The notes under the pieces are model-generated. The model saw nothing but the letters and a program-made list of their open reading frames with translations, was not told the origin of the DNA and searched no databases. From Luteococcus sp038433135 (GTDB lineage: Bacteria; Actinomycetota; Actinomycetes; Propionibacteriales; Propionibacteriaceae), in contig NZ_JBCDMV010000026.1 of assembly GCF_038433135.1 (NCBI RefSeq), positions 1 through 64,000 on the forward strand: 64,000 nt of DNA. Direction: 5' to 3'. Positions 24,477 to 33,294 of the stretch are shown here, piece after piece. Position numbers and translations under genes: made by a program. Positions within the stretch are counted from its first letter, which is position 1, and every line of letters starts with the position of its first letter.

Positions 24477-24932
24477 ATGCGCGTTCACATTGCCACTGAC
24501 CATGCCGCCTTCGAGCTCAAGGAATACCTGCGCGAGCAGCTGACTGCCGCCGGCCACGAGGTGGTGGACCACGGCGCCACCAGCTATGACGCCGAGGACG
24601 ACTACCCGGACACCTGCATTCCGTGCGCGGAGGCAGTGGTGGCTGATCCGGAAAGCCTGGGCATCGTGCTGGGCGGTTCGGGCAATGGCGAGCAGCTGGC
24701 CGCCAACCGGGTCAAGGGCTGCCGCGCCATCCTGGCCTACAACACCGAGATCGCCAGGCTCGGCCGCGAGCACAACAACGCCAACGTGATCTCCCTGGGG
24801 GGCCGCTTCACCAGCAATGAGCAGGCGTTGGAGATCGTCGACGTCTTCCTCACCCAGCCATTCACCGAGGAGGCGCGGCACGCCCGTCGCGTGCAGAAGA
24901 TGACCGACTACGAGGACGCGCACCGCGCCTGA
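24477..24932 (+). CDS. rpiB: Ribose-5-phosphate isomerase B
   Basis: A 151-residue LacAB/RpiB-family enzyme that interconverts ribose-5-phosphate and ribulose-5-phosphate in the pentose phosphate pathway. MRVHIATDHAAFELK at the N-terminus, the phosphate-binding GGSGNGEQLAANRVKG at about 64-80 and the RLGREHNNANVISLG segment are diagnostic. The length is typical of actinobacterial RpiB. The M. tuberculosis orthologue Rv2465c lies next to the counterparts of the Nei-type and DsbA-like genes of this window. Confidence 0.95.
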   Translation: MRVHIATDHAAFELKEYLREQLTAAGHEVVDHGATSYDAEDDYPDTCIPCAEAVVADPESLGIVLGGSGNGEQLAANRVKGCRAILAYNTEIARLGREHNNANVISLGGRFTSNEQALEIVDVFLTQPFTEEARHARRVQKMTDYEDAHRA

Positions 24933-24936
24933 GGCG

Positions 24937-25158
24937 TCATCGCCGCCGCCCCGCGGCCCGGGCCAGCAGACCGTCCAGCACCCGCTGGGCCTCGGTCAGA
25001 TCGGCCGGGGCGGGGCGGCTGACCTCTCGCGCTCGCAGGGCGCGGCCCGGGGTGACGATGCCGGAGGTTCCGTCGCGGCCGAACTCTCGCGGCCCATGTG
25101 CGCCCTGACCGCGCGGATTGCCACCGGCGGATCCGGGTGCCGTGCGCTCAGTGCTCAT
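24937..25158 (-). CDS. Small hypothetical protein
   Basis: A 73-residue basic protein with no membrane helix. A Gly/Arg/Pro-rich N-terminal half leads to a predicted helix at about 52-70 (DLTEAQRVLDGLLARAAGR). It lies between rpiB (ends 5 nt away, convergent) and the divergent Nei-type gene. The ATG at 25158 is within 41 nt of the Nei start. I do not recognise a family. The well-formed C-terminal helix supports a real small gene. Confidence 0.5.
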   Translation of the reverse strand: MSTERTAPGSAGGNPRGQGAHGPREFGRDGTSGIVTPGRALRAREVSRPAPADLTEAQRVLDGLLARAAGRRR

Positions 25159-25198
25159 GCGTGCAACTCTAGAGGGCAATGACTTCAGGGAGGTGCGG

Positions 25199-26014
25199 AT
25201 GCCGGAAGGGCATGTGATCCATCGGTTGGCCCAGGCCACGATGGCCAACTTCGGCGGCCAGGTGGTGGCGGTCAGCTCACCCCAGGGTCGGTTCGACGGC
25301 GCGGCCGCAAGCTTGGACGGCACCGTCCTGCAGGCGGCCAGCGCCTGCGGCAAGCACCTGTTCATCGACTTCGCGAGCGCCCAACCGGAGCGCATCGTGC
25401 ACATTCACCTGGGGTTGATCGGCAAGCTCTTCTTCGCGCCGCTCGCAGAACCAAAGGGGGCGGTGCGGCTGCGGATCACGGATGGCACCACCGCCGCAGA
25501 CCTGCACGGGCCCCAGCTGTGCCGACTGATCAGCGCAGCGGAACAGCAGGCGCAAATCGCCAGGCTGGGCCCCGACCCGATCCGCCCCGACGCCGATCCG
25601 GAGGTTGCCTGGCAGCGGATCCACCGCTCTGGGCGCAGCATCGCGTCGCTGCTGATGGACCAACGAATCACCGCCGGCGTGGGCAACATCTACCGCGCAG
25701 AGGTGCTGTTCCGGCATCGGGTGAACCCCACCACCCCCGGCAATCAGCTCCGCCGCGCCACCTGGCAGGCCATCTGGGCCGATCTGGTGGTGCTGATGCG
25801 CGACGGTGTGGCGCTCGGCAGGATCGACACGGTTCTGGACGAACACGGCCCCGAGGCGCAGCAGCGGCCCGCCCGGGTGGACCGGCACGGTGGCGAGGTC
25901 TATGTCTACCGACGAGCCGCCCAACCCTGCCTGGTCTGCGGCAGCACGGTCCGCGTCGCCGACCTGGAGGGGCGCAATCTCTACTGGTGTGGAAAATGTC
26001 AGCGCCGACGCTGA
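25199..26014 (+). CDS. Fpg/Nei-family DNA glycosylase/AP lyase (Nei2-like)
   Basis: A 271-residue base-excision repair enzyme that removes oxidised pyrimidines or purines. After Met removal the N-terminus is Pro-Glu (PEGH), the catalytic dyad of the family, and Lys52 (ACGKHLFID) matches the conserved lysine. The helix-two-turn-helix region has QRITAGVGNIYRAE. The C-terminal zinc finger is CLVCGSTV, then YWCGKCQ (about 242-268). The ATG at 25199 follows GGGAGG. The counterpart in M. tuberculosis, Rv2464c, also neighbours rpiB. Confidence 0.92.
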   Translation: MPEGHVIHRLAQATMANFGGQVVAVSSPQGRFDGAAASLDGTVLQAASACGKHLFIDFASAQPERIVHIHLGLIGKLFFAPLAEPKGAVRLRITDGTTAADLHGPQLCRLISAAEQQAQIARLGPDPIRPDADPEVAWQRIHRSGRSIASLLMDQRITAGVGNIYRAEVLFRHRVNPTTPGNQLRRATWQAIWADLVVLMRDGVALGRIDTVLDEHGPEAQQRPARVDRHGGEVYVYRRAAQPCLVCGSTVRVADLEGRNLYWCGKCQRRR

Positions 26015-27447
26015 TCAACTGGCGCGGTCTGGAGGTCGCCGTCGCCTCGGATGGCACCTTGGTCAGCATCACCCAGGACGGCCGCCCGGTGCTCACCGAT
26101 CTGGCGGTGCGCTTCGCTCCGCCCTGGGCCCTCCAGCGCACCGAACTGCTGCTGGACGAGATCGAGCAGCACTTTGCCCTGGAGATCGACGGCGCAACCC
26201 AGGCCCGGGCCATCGTGCGGCACGTCTTCGACGACACCTGGAGCATTCGCGTGCAGGTGGTCAACCTGACCGACGTCGAGCTGACCGCCCCGCCGGCCCG
26301 GCTGGACTTCACCCCGGCTTGGCCCGCCCGCTGTTGGCTGGCCGGTGCGGAGGGGCAGATCAGCCTGGACGTCGCGGATCCGGAGGGTCGGCTGCTGACC
26401 TTCACCCAGTTACGCGGCCGCAGCCGTCGGAGCGAGGGGCAGTGCTGGCTCACCGACCTGCCGATCCACCTTGGCCCGGCTGGCACCCCGCATGCCGGCT
26501 ACCGGGTGAGTTGGCGAGCGGACTGGTTGCGCGACGAGCGGATGCAGGCCGCCGCGCTGCCCAGCTGGTGGCCGGAGCGGATCGTCCTGTTGGATCTGCA
26601 GGAGGTGTTGCGGCTGGACCTGCCCGATGCCGCCATCGAGGCCGCCGGGATCCACGTGTTGCAGGACGAGACCAGCACCTACCTGACCGCGCAGGAAGGC
26701 GTGCACATCGCCCAGGTGCACGCCCGGCGCGGTACCACCGACGTCGAACTGGCGTGGGCGGGGGACCTGGTCTGGGAGCATCTGATGCCCGTCGTCGACG
26801 AACTCCGGCGGCGCGACCCGCGCACCCTGGCCGCCCATGAGGTCTTCCTGCTGGGCCGCGCCCGTTCCCTGGGCCACCTGGGAGATGCCCCCACGACGCT
26901 GGTCACCGAGGCGGTGGAGAACCTGGCCGCTCGCCCCGGTCCGGTGCCGCCGCTGGCGCTGGCCGCGGTCGCCGACGAGGTGCTGGCCCACGGCGCCCCG
27001 GAACTCGTGGAAGTCCTGCCTGATCTGGCAAGTCGCACGCCCCTGCAGCCCGGCACCCTGACCTGTGCGCTGCATGCCACGCTGGCCAGCCGACTCGCCG
27101 GTGGCCAGCCCAACCTGCCGTTGCCCGCGGGAGAGGTCCGGGGCGAGAGCATGGCCGAACGCGCAGTGAACGAGGCGATCATCCGCACCGAACTGTTGGC
27201 CCTTCGCCCCGCGGAACAGGTGCCCACGCACACCATCCGGCTGGCCGCTCTGCTCGGTGCGGGCCTGCCGGGCCACACCGTCGACCAGCTGACCCGGGCC
27301 TTGATCTGGGCCGTCACGGGCAACTTGCCGGAGCATTGGGAGGTGGAGCGCTGGCCGGCGTCGCTGGCGCGGGTCCGGGAGGATGCCCGGGCTCGGCTGC
27401 TGGCGGAGCGCTGCGACAGTGAGGTGCTGGCCTGGCTGCTCTGGTGA
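25996..27447 (+). CDS. Conserved-looking hypothetical protein
   Basis: A 483-residue cytoplasmic protein with no recognised domain. The N-terminal half (about 1-200) is strand-rich with many Trp (sugar-binding or beta-sandwich-like in appearance). The C-terminal half is helical with Leu/Ala-rich segments resembling helical repeats (about 260-480). The ATG at 25996 overlaps the end of the Nei-type gene by 19 nt, so the two are probably cotranscribed. Function cannot be assigned from sequence. Confidence 0.65.
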   Translation: MSAPTLINWRGLEVAVASDGTLVSITQDGRPVLTDLAVRFAPPWALQRTELLLDEIEQHFALEIDGATQARAIVRHVFDDTWSIRVQVVNLTDVELTAPPARLDFTPAWPARCWLAGAEGQISLDVADPEGRLLTFTQLRGRSRRSEGQCWLTDLPIHLGPAGTPHAGYRVSWRADWLRDERMQAAALPSWWPERIVLLDLQEVLRLDLPDAAIEAAGIHVLQDETSTYLTAQEGVHIAQVHARRGTTDVELAWAGDLVWEHLMPVVDELRRRDPRTLAAHEVFLLGRARSLGHLGDAPTTLVTEAVENLAARPGPVPPLALAAVADEVLAHGAPELVEVLPDLASRTPLQPGTLTCALHATLASRLAGGQPNLPLPAGEVRGESMAERAVNEAIIRTELLALRPAEQVPTHTIRLAALLGAGLPGHTVDQLTRALIWAVTGNLPEHWEVERWPASLARVREDARARLLAERCDSEVLAWLLW

Positions 27448-27589
27448 CCGGGCTGTCACGGCGCCGTCGCCCGATCGGCGCGCCGACGGTCCGACCAGGG
27501 AATGGTTGGCATCAGACCGTGGGTGGTTTCGGGCAACTCGTCGCGCCGGCATTTGCCGTCGCGGCCCTAGTGGGTAGCAAGATGGGCGC

Positions 27590-30500
27590 ATGCCCCAGCT
27601 GACGCCGACGAGCCGACGAGTACCCCAGCTGTTGTCCCGCGTCTTTTACGTGGCGGCCTTCCTGGTGATCCTGCGCGAGGTCTTCCGCGGCACCCACTGG
27701 GTGCGGGCCGTGGTGCGGGCCTTCAGCTCTCTGGTCTTCCCGGTGGAACTCGGCGGGCTGGGCCTGGCCGTGCTGCTCGGCATCATCGGCGCCTCGCTGA
27801 TGCGACGAAAGCGGGTCGCCTGGTGGATGGCGGTGGCGTGGCTGGGGCTCTGGTGGATCGCCGCGGTGCTGGGCTGGGGTGCGCTGGTGGTCTCCGCGGC
27901 CCACGGCGAGCCCCTGACCCGCGGCCTCAACCGGGACCTGCTGGAGTACGTCTTCAGCGGCATCACGCTGAGCGTCCTGCTCTGGCTCCTGCTGGCCAAT
28001 CGGCGCCAGTTCACCGCCCGGTTGAACCCCGGCAATGTCCGTTCCGCCGTGCTCACCGGACTGGTCGGAATTCTGCTGTCACTGGGCGTCGGCTACCTGC
28101 TGGGCCTGGTCACCGGCGAAACCGGCCGCCCCCGCTCCCGGTTGATCAACATCTTCCAGCACATCATCTACGGCCCCAATGCCGGCGTGCCCAAGATGGT
28201 GCCCGGCTGGGTGCAGAGCATCGTCGGGCTGCTGGCGGCGATCAGCCTGATCGCGGCGCTGTTGGTGCTGCTGCGCTCCCAGCGCTCCGCCGGTGCCACC
28301 ACGCTGGCGGACGAGCTGGAGCTGCGCCAACTCCTGGCCGAGTACCCGGAGGATTCGCTGGGCTACTTCGCCACCCGTCGGGACAAGCAGATCGTCTTCA
28401 GCCACAACCGTCGCGCCGCGATCGCCTACCGGGTGCAGCTGGGCGTCTGTCTTGCCGCCGGTGATCCCGTCGGGCGACGCGAGAACTGGGATGGAGCGAT
28501 CGCCGCCTACCTGGACCAGTGCCACACCTTTGGCTGGACGCCGGGAGTGGTTGGCGCCTCCGAGGACGGCGCCGCCGCCTACGAGCTGGCCGGGCTGAAG
28601 GTGATCCGGGTGGGCGACGAGGCCGTCCTGCATCCCGAACAGTTCGACCTGGAATCACGCGAGCTGAAGGGGGTGCGCGGCTCGGTGACCCGGCTGCAGA
28701 ATGCCGGTTACACCGTGCGGGTGCGGCGCCACGACGAGATCCCCGAGCCCGAGCTGCGGCACCTGATCGAGCTGGCCAATGCCTGGCGCGACGGCGACGA
28801 CCGTGGCTTCTCGATGGCGTTGAACCGGCTCGGCGACCCGCTGGACGGCCAGTGCGTATTGGTGCAGGCCGTCTTCCCGCAGAATTCCGAGCATTCGGAA
28901 TCCACCGCGGGGCTGCTGTCCTTCGTGCCGTGGGGCCGTGACGGTCTCTCGCTGGACGTGATGCGCCGCAATCCCGACGCCGACAATGGCATCACTGAAT
29001 TCATGGTGGCCGGCCTGATGGCCGCCGGGCGGGATCGCGGCTGGCGTCGGGTCTCGCTGAACTTCGCCGTCTTCCGCAGTGCCTTCGAGGAGGGCGAGCG
29101 GGTTGGCGCCACGGCACTGGATCGGGCCAAGCGTCGGGTGCTGATGATCTTCTCCCGCTGGTTCCAGATCGAACAGCTCTATCGCTCCAATGTGAAGTAC
29201 GCGCCCAGCTGGCAGCCCCGGCTGATGGCCTACGAGGATGCTGCCGACATCGGCCAGGTGGGTGCCGCGATGGGCTTGGCCGAGGGCTTCCTGGACCTGC
29301 CCGACTGGGCCAACCCGCTGCCCGAGCCGGAGCAGGATCTGGTCAGCCGCGACGACCCGGCGGTGATGGCCTTCCTGGAACGGCCGGCACTGGCGCTGCC
29401 CCCCGCCCGGGTGCCGGAGCAGATGCGCGGCCGGCTGGCCAAGCGCAATCAGCTGCTGGAGGCGGGGGAACAGGCCTATCCGGTGCACACCGGCGTCGAC
29501 GCCCATTGCGACGTGGTGGCGATGAGCACGGGCGAGCGGGTCACCATCGCCGGGCGCATTGTCGGCGTCAGCGACCACGGCGGCGTCTGCTTCGTCCGGC
29601 TCCAGGACTGGTTCGGTTCCACCCAGGCCCTGCTGGATTCCGGCAGCTTGGGCCGGGAGGAGTTGCGACGCTTCGACGCGGTGACCAACCTGGGCGACCA
29701 GGTGGCCTTCACCGGCATTTGCGGGGCCTCCCGCACCGGCACGCCCAGCCTGCTCGTCGAGAGCTGGCGGCTGATCAGCAAGTGCCTGCGACCGCTTCCC
29801 GACAAGCGCAAGGGCATCCGGGATCCGGAGGCGCTGGTCCGACGCCGCTACCTGGACCTGATCGTCAACCCGTCGAGCCGACAGCGGCTGCAACAACGCA
29901 GCGTCGCGATTCAGGCGGTGCGCCAGACCATGTTGGACCACCGCTTCCTGGAGGTGGAGACGCCCATCCTGCAGACCATCCACGGTGGCGCGAACGCCCG
30001 GCCCTTCCGAACCCACATCAACGCCTATGACCTGGATCTGTACCTGCGGATCGCGCCCGAGCTGTACCTCAAGCGACTGATGGTGGGCGGGCTGGACCGG
30101 ATCTTCGAGATCGGCCGCAACTTCCGCAATGAGGGCGCCGACGCCACCCACAACCCCGAGTTCAGCGTGATTGAGGCCTACCAGGCGCACGGTGACTACC
30201 GCAGCATGCAGGAGTTGACCGTCGAGATGGTGCGACGGGCGGCGCTGGAGGCCAATGGCTCGACGGTGGTTCGCGGTACCGGCGCCGACGGCAAGCAGCA
30301 CGAGATCGATCTTGCCGCGCCGTGGCGCTGGGTGAGCGTGCACGACGCGATCGCGGAGAAGCTGGGCGAGCCGATCAGCGCAGACACCCCTCGCGAGGAG
30401 CTGGCGCGTTTCGCGTCACGGTTGGGGATCGAGGTGGAGCCCAAGGCCGGTCGGGGTGCCGTGCTGGAGGAGCTCTACGACCACCTGTGCGAGAAGGCCA

Positions 30501-30865
30501 CGGTGCAGCCCACCTTCTTCTGTGACTTCCCCGCCGAACTCTCCCCGTTGACCCGACCGCACCGTGAGGACCCGAGGCTGGCGGAACGGTGGGATCTGGT
30601 GGTCTTCGGATCTGAACTGGGCACCGCCTATTCCGAGCTGGTGGATCCGGTGATCCAGCGCCAGCGGCTCACCGAACAGTCCCTGCTGGCCGCCAATGGT
30701 GACCCGGAGGCGATGGAGATCGACGAGGACTTCCTGCAGGCACTGGAATATGGCATGCCGCCGTCGGGTGGTCTGGGGATCGGGCTGGACCGGCTGGTGA
30801 TGTTGCTCACCGGCGCGTCGATCCGGGAGACGATTGCCTTCCCGCTGGTTCGGCCGCGGCGCTAG
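27590..30865 (+). CDS. lysX: Bifunctional lysylphosphatidylglycerol synthetase / lysyl-tRNA synthetase
   Basis: A 1091-residue fusion. The first 225 residues hold about six or seven membrane helices, and residues of about 230-560 form the DUF2156/MprF-type GNAT-like transferase. From about 590 it is a class II lysyl-tRNA synthetase: OB-fold anticodon domain, motif 2 region FEIGRNFRNEGADATHNPEF and motif 3 GLGIGLDRLVMLLTG near the end. Such LysX proteins charge a tRNA with lysine and transfer it to membrane phosphatidylglycerol, which lowers the negative surface charge and protects against cationic peptides. The fusion is characteristic of actinobacteria. A CAAGAT box 6 nt before the ATG suggests a leaderless transcript. 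Confidence 0.94.
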   Translation: MPQLTPTSRRVPQLLSRVFYVAAFLVILREVFRGTHWVRAVVRAFSSLVFPVELGGLGLAVLLGIIGASLMRRKRVAWWMAVAWLGLWWIAAVLGWGALVVSAAHGEPLTRGLNRDLLEYVFSGITLSVLLWLLLANRRQFTARLNPGNVRSAVLTGLVGILLSLGVGYLLGLVTGETGRPRSRLINIFQHIIYGPNAGVPKMVPGWVQSIVGLLAAISLIAALLVLLRSQRSAGATTLADELELRQLLAEYPEDSLGYFATRRDKQIVFSHNRRAAIAYRVQLGVCLAAGDPVGRRENWDGAIAAYLDQCHTFGWTPGVVGASEDGAAAYELAGLKVIRVGDEAVLHPEQFDLESRELKGVRGSVTRLQNAGYTVRVRRHDEIPEPELRHLIELANAWRDGDDRGFSMALNRLGDPLDGQCVLVQAVFPQNSEHSESTAGLLSFVPWGRDGLSLDVMRRNPDADNGITEFMVAGLMAAGRDRGWRRVSLNFAVFRSAFEEGERVGATALDRAKRRVLMIFSRWFQIEQLYRSNVKYAPSWQPRLMAYEDAADIGQVGAAMGLAEGFLDLPDWANPLPEPEQDLVSRDDPAVMAFLERPALALPPARVPEQMRGRLAKRNQLLEAGEQAYPVHTGVDAHCDVVAMSTGERVTIAGRIVGVSDHGGVCFVRLQDWFGSTQALLDSGSLGREELRRFDAVTNLGDQVAFTGICGASRTGTPSLLVESWRLISKCLRPLPDKRKGIRDPEALVRRRYLDLIVNPSSRQRLQQRSVAIQAVRQTMLDHRFLEVETPILQTIHGGANARPFRTHINAYDLDLYLRIAPELYLKRLMVGGLDRIFEIGRNFRNEGADATHNPEFSVIEAYQAHGDYRSMQELTVEMVRRAALEANGSTVVRGTGADGKQHEIDLAAPWRWVSVHDAIAEKLGEPISADTPREELARFASRLGIEVEPKAGRGAVLEELYDHLCEKATVQPTFFCDFPAELSPLTRPHREDPRLAERWDLVVFGSELGTAYSELVDPVIQRQRLTEQSLLAANGDPEAMEIDEDFLQALEYGMPPSGGLGIGLDRLVMLLTGASIRETIAFPLVRPRR

Positions 30866-30932
30866 TCTCGCTGGGTAGGCAATTCCCACGTTGGCTCGGC
30901 TCGTCGAAGCCCCGATCGAAGAAGGTCGCAGG

Positions 30933-31766
30933 ATGGTGGAACCCAAGGGGCGCGTGGCCCTGTGCGCCGGGCGGCAGCTGCACTGGCGCGAGCGCGTGGG
31001 CGAGGAACCGGCCGTTGTGATGATGAATGGTTGCGGGCTGGCGATGGAATTCTGGCGGGACCTGATTGGCCTGCTGCCCTCTGTGCGGGTGCTCAGCTAT
31101 GACCGCCCCGGGATGGGCGGCACCGCGTGGCCGGGGCACCTGCCCAGCCTGGACGAGGAGGTCGCCAGCCTGGCCGACCTGCTGGACCAGCGGGGGATCG
31201 CCGGTGTGGTGCTGGTGGCGCATTCGATGGCTGCCTTCCACGCCGAGGCCCTGGCCCGGCTGCGGCCCGAGCTGGTCAGCGGCCTGGTGCTGGTGGACGG
31301 TTCGGTGGAGTGGTACCCCACCCGACCCGACCTGCCCGCACCCACCCTGGCCCGACGGCTGGGGCGCGTCGTGGAGTCGCTCAGCCTGAACAGGCTGGCC
31401 GGCATGGCCTTTCGTTTTGGCAGCTATCTGCAGACCAATCATGAATGGTCGCGACTCGGCCATGGGCGGCTTCCCTCGATCTATCGCGACGCCGACTCCC
31501 TGGCGATGGGGTTGGCCGAGTCGATGGCCTACGATCGGCAGGGCTGGGACCTGCTGCAGTTGCGTGCCCGGGCGCCGTGGCCCGGTCTCCCGACAGTCGT
31601 GCTCAGCGCCGCAGACGCCGAGGACGGCAAGTGGGTGGCGCAGCAGAGGCGGCTCGCGCACCTGTTGAGCGCCCGCCACGTGGTGGTGCCCGACTCGAAG
31701 CACCTGATGATGCTCGACCGCCCCGACGTGATCGCCGCCGCGATCCACGCGGTCCGCCCCGAGTGA
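30933..31766 (+). CDS. Alpha/beta-hydrolase with atypical nucleophile elbow
   Basis: A 277-residue alpha/beta-hydrolase. The nucleophile elbow reads VAHSMAAF with Ser98, instead of the usual GxSxG. A candidate acid lies near 232 (SAADAED) and the His near 259 (SKHLMMLDRPD). The oxyanion strand region is MMNGCGLAMEFW. It has no signal peptide. The ATG at 30933 follows GAAGAAGG. It starts 67 nt after lysX and could be cotranscribed. The substrate is unknown. Confidence 0.85.
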   Translation: MVEPKGRVALCAGRQLHWRERVGEEPAVVMMNGCGLAMEFWRDLIGLLPSVRVLSYDRPGMGGTAWPGHLPSLDEEVASLADLLDQRGIAGVVLVAHSMAAFHAEALARLRPELVSGLVLVDGSVEWYPTRPDLPAPTLARRLGRVVESLSLNRLAGMAFRFGSYLQTNHEWSRLGHGRLPSIYRDADSLAMGLAESMAYDRQGWDLLQLRARAPWPGLPTVVLSAADAEDGKWVAQQRRLAHLLSARHVVVPDSKHLMMLDRPDVIAAAIHAVRPE

Positions 31767-31902
31767 CCGTGCTGGCCGGGCGGTTGCGGTCGCTTGCCAG
31801 CTGACCCTGTTCGCTCTCAGGTGGACGATCCCCGCCGAAAGGGTGCATTGCGGCCAGCTGGGCGCCGCTAGCGTGGGAGACCTCACCGATCGGGAGGTTT
31901 GC

Positions 31903-32610
31903 ATGTTCGGCAAGAAGAAGCGAGGCCGGATCCTGGCCATCGTCACCAGCGTCGCGGAGTACCAGACATCCGGGTACCGCACCGGTTTGTGGCTGGGGGA
32001 GTTGACCCACTTCGTCGATGTGGCCGAGAATGCCGGGCACGAGGTGGACGTGGTCAGCATTGCGGGCGGTGACGTGCCGCTGGACCCCGAGAGCCTGATG
32101 CCGCCGGTGCTGGCGCTGGGTGACACTGGAAAGCGCTACCGCGACCGGGAGTTCATGGATCGGCTGCGCGGCACACAGTCCGTGCGTCAGGTCCGGGCCG
32201 AGGATTATGACGCCATCTACCTGACCGGCGGTCACGGCACCATGTTCGACTTCGACGACGCCCGTCTGGCTGAGTTGGTGGCTGAGTTCTGGAGTCAGGA
32301 CAAGGTGGTATCGGCCGTCTGTCACGGCCCGGCAGGTCTGCTGCTGGCCGAGGTTGCGGGTCAGCCGCTGCTGAAGGGGCGCAAGGTGACCGGTTTCAGC
32401 TGGGCCGAGGAGAAGCTGGCCCAGCGTGATGACGTCGTACCCTACAAGCTGCAGGACGAGTTGGCGGCACGCGGCGCCAAGTACACCAAGGCGCTGCGGC
32501 CGATGGCGGAGAAGGTGGTGACCGACGGGAATCTGGTCACGGGCCAGAATCCGACGTCGGCCACGGCGGTGGCCAAGGCCGTCGTCAACCTGCTGGCGAA
32601 GCGTCGTTGA
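31903..32610 (+). CDS. DJ-1/PfpI-superfamily protein (HchA/Hsp31-like)
   Basis: A 235-residue type 1 glutamine-amidotransferase-fold protein. The catalytic Cys140-His141 is in VSAVCHGPAGLL, the conserved Glu33 in GLWLGEL, and TGGHGTMFDF at about 108-117 forms the oxyanion region. This matches the Hsp31/HchA-type branch (glyoxalase III or holdase/deglycase activities reported for relatives). The ATG at 31903 is preceded by GGGAGG. TAGCGT near 31869 may be its -10 box. A YidD-like gene follows 11 nt later. Confidence 0.88.
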   Translation: MFGKKKRGRILAIVTSVAEYQTSGYRTGLWLGELTHFVDVAENAGHEVDVVSIAGGDVPLDPESLMPPVLALGDTGKRYRDREFMDRLRGTQSVRQVRAEDYDAIYLTGGHGTMFDFDDARLAELVAEFWSQDKVVSAVCHGPAGLLLAEVAGQPLLKGRKVTGFSWAEEKLAQRDDVVPYKLQDELAARGAKYTKALRPMAEKVVTDGNLVTGQNPTSATAVAKAVVNLLAKRR

Positions 32611-32621
32611 GAGGAGCTGTC

Positions 32622-32900
32622 ATGCTGATTGATTCCATTGCATTGCGACTGGTGGAGGGTTACCGGGCGAGTATCTCGCCCCGCAAGGGCTGGCGCTGTG
32701 CGTCTGGCGTGGCCGGGCACGGCACGTGCTCGACGGTGATTCGCGAGAGCCTGGTAGCCGACGGGGCGCTCCGCTCGGTGGGGCCGGCGGCTCGTCAGTT
32801 CGCCACCTGCGCCCGTTCCGCGGCGGGGCTGCGTCGCTCGGATGTTCGGGTGGAGGGGGTCTGCTGCTGCGGCCCGATCCCGATTCCGTTCAGGTTCTGA
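32622..32900 (+). CDS. YidD-like membrane protein insertion efficiency factor
   Basis: A 92-residue protein with the YidD layout: an amphipathic N-terminal helix (RLVEGYRASISP), the ISP motif, then spaced cysteines (WRCASG, HGTCSTV, FATCAR) as in the family pattern. The usual rnpA-yidD-yidC neighbourhood is absent, so it is an orphan copy, cotranscribed with the DJ-1 gene (GAGGAG precedes the ATG). The C-terminus (VCCCGPIPIPF) adds extra cysteines. Family assignment is good. A role in membrane protein insertion is inferred. Confidence 0.75.
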   Translation: MLIDSIALRLVEGYRASISPRKGWRCASGVAGHGTCSTVIRESLVADGALRSVGPAARQFATCARSAAGLRRSDVRVEGVCCCGPIPIPFRF

Positions 32901-32909
32901 TGTGACGGT

Positions 32910-32950
32910 GGCTGCGGCAAGGGACCTGTGCTGGTCCCTGAGCCGCAGCC
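32910..32950 (+). terminator. Hairpin terminator
   Basis: Arms GGCTGCGGC + AGGGACC pair with GGTCCCT + GCCGCAGCC around a TGTGCT loop, with one small internal mismatch. It lies 10 nt after the YidD-like stop. Confidence 0.8.
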
Positions 32951-33069
32951 CACAGAGCGCGCCGGCGCCGGGCTGAATGGCATGGGCGATTCGATTACGT
33001 CTCGGGAAGTCCCGTCGTCTAGACTTGAACGGTTCGCACCCCGACGGGAGACCACGGGGCCGCGGATTC

Positions 33070-33145
33070 CGGGGCGTAGCGTAGTGGCTAGCGCGCCTGC
33101 TTTGGGAGCAGGAGACCGCAGGTTCGAGTCCTGTCGCCCCGACCA
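33070..33145 (+). tRNA. tRNA-Pro (anticodon UGG)
   Basis: A 76-nt cloverleaf. The acceptor stem is CGGGGCG/CGCCCCG, the anticodon stem CCTGC/GCAGG with loop TTTGGGA giving anticodon TGG, and the T-arm GCAGG-TTCGAGT-CCTGT. CCA is encoded at the 3' end. A tyrosine recombinase gene starts 150 nt downstream, which marks this tRNA as the integration site of the mobile element to its right. Confidence 0.96.
33105..33145 (+). other. Putative attachment site (attL) in the tRNA 3' half
   Basis: Tyrosine-recombinase elements commonly recombine within the T-arm/3' end of a tRNA and rebuild it. Here the int gene reads away from the tRNA. No second copy of this segment is visible in the window, so the exact core cannot be defined and the other end lies beyond 64000. 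Confidence 0.45.
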
Positions 33146-33162
33146 ATTCAAGAACTTCGCTC

Positions 33163-33202
33163 ACAAGGCGTTTCTCCTAGTTGACTAGGGGGAACGCCTT
33201 GT
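33163..33202 (+). terminator. Rho-independent terminator after tRNA-Pro
   Basis: A perfect 10-bp stem ACAAGGCGTT/AACGCCTTGT (33163-33172 with 33193-33202) followed by a T-rich stretch, 18 nt after the tRNA. Confidence 0.8.
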
Positions 33203-33294
33203 TTCATGTTTCGGTCCGATGAGCACCAAGGGGCCTCCGAGGGACTTGTGGGGACATTCATCTCCCACGTATCTCCCACGACGAGAGGCTCGAC

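Noticed and set aside
25519..25995. Upstream extension of the hypothetical gene into the Nei coding region
   Set aside because: It would overlap the glycosylase gene by almost 500 bp with non-protein-like Arg/Gly composition. The ATG at 25996 gives the normal short overlap.
28655..30343. A 562-codon minus-strand frame over lysX
   Set aside because: Antisense shadow. The plus strand encodes all class II synthetase motifs in order.
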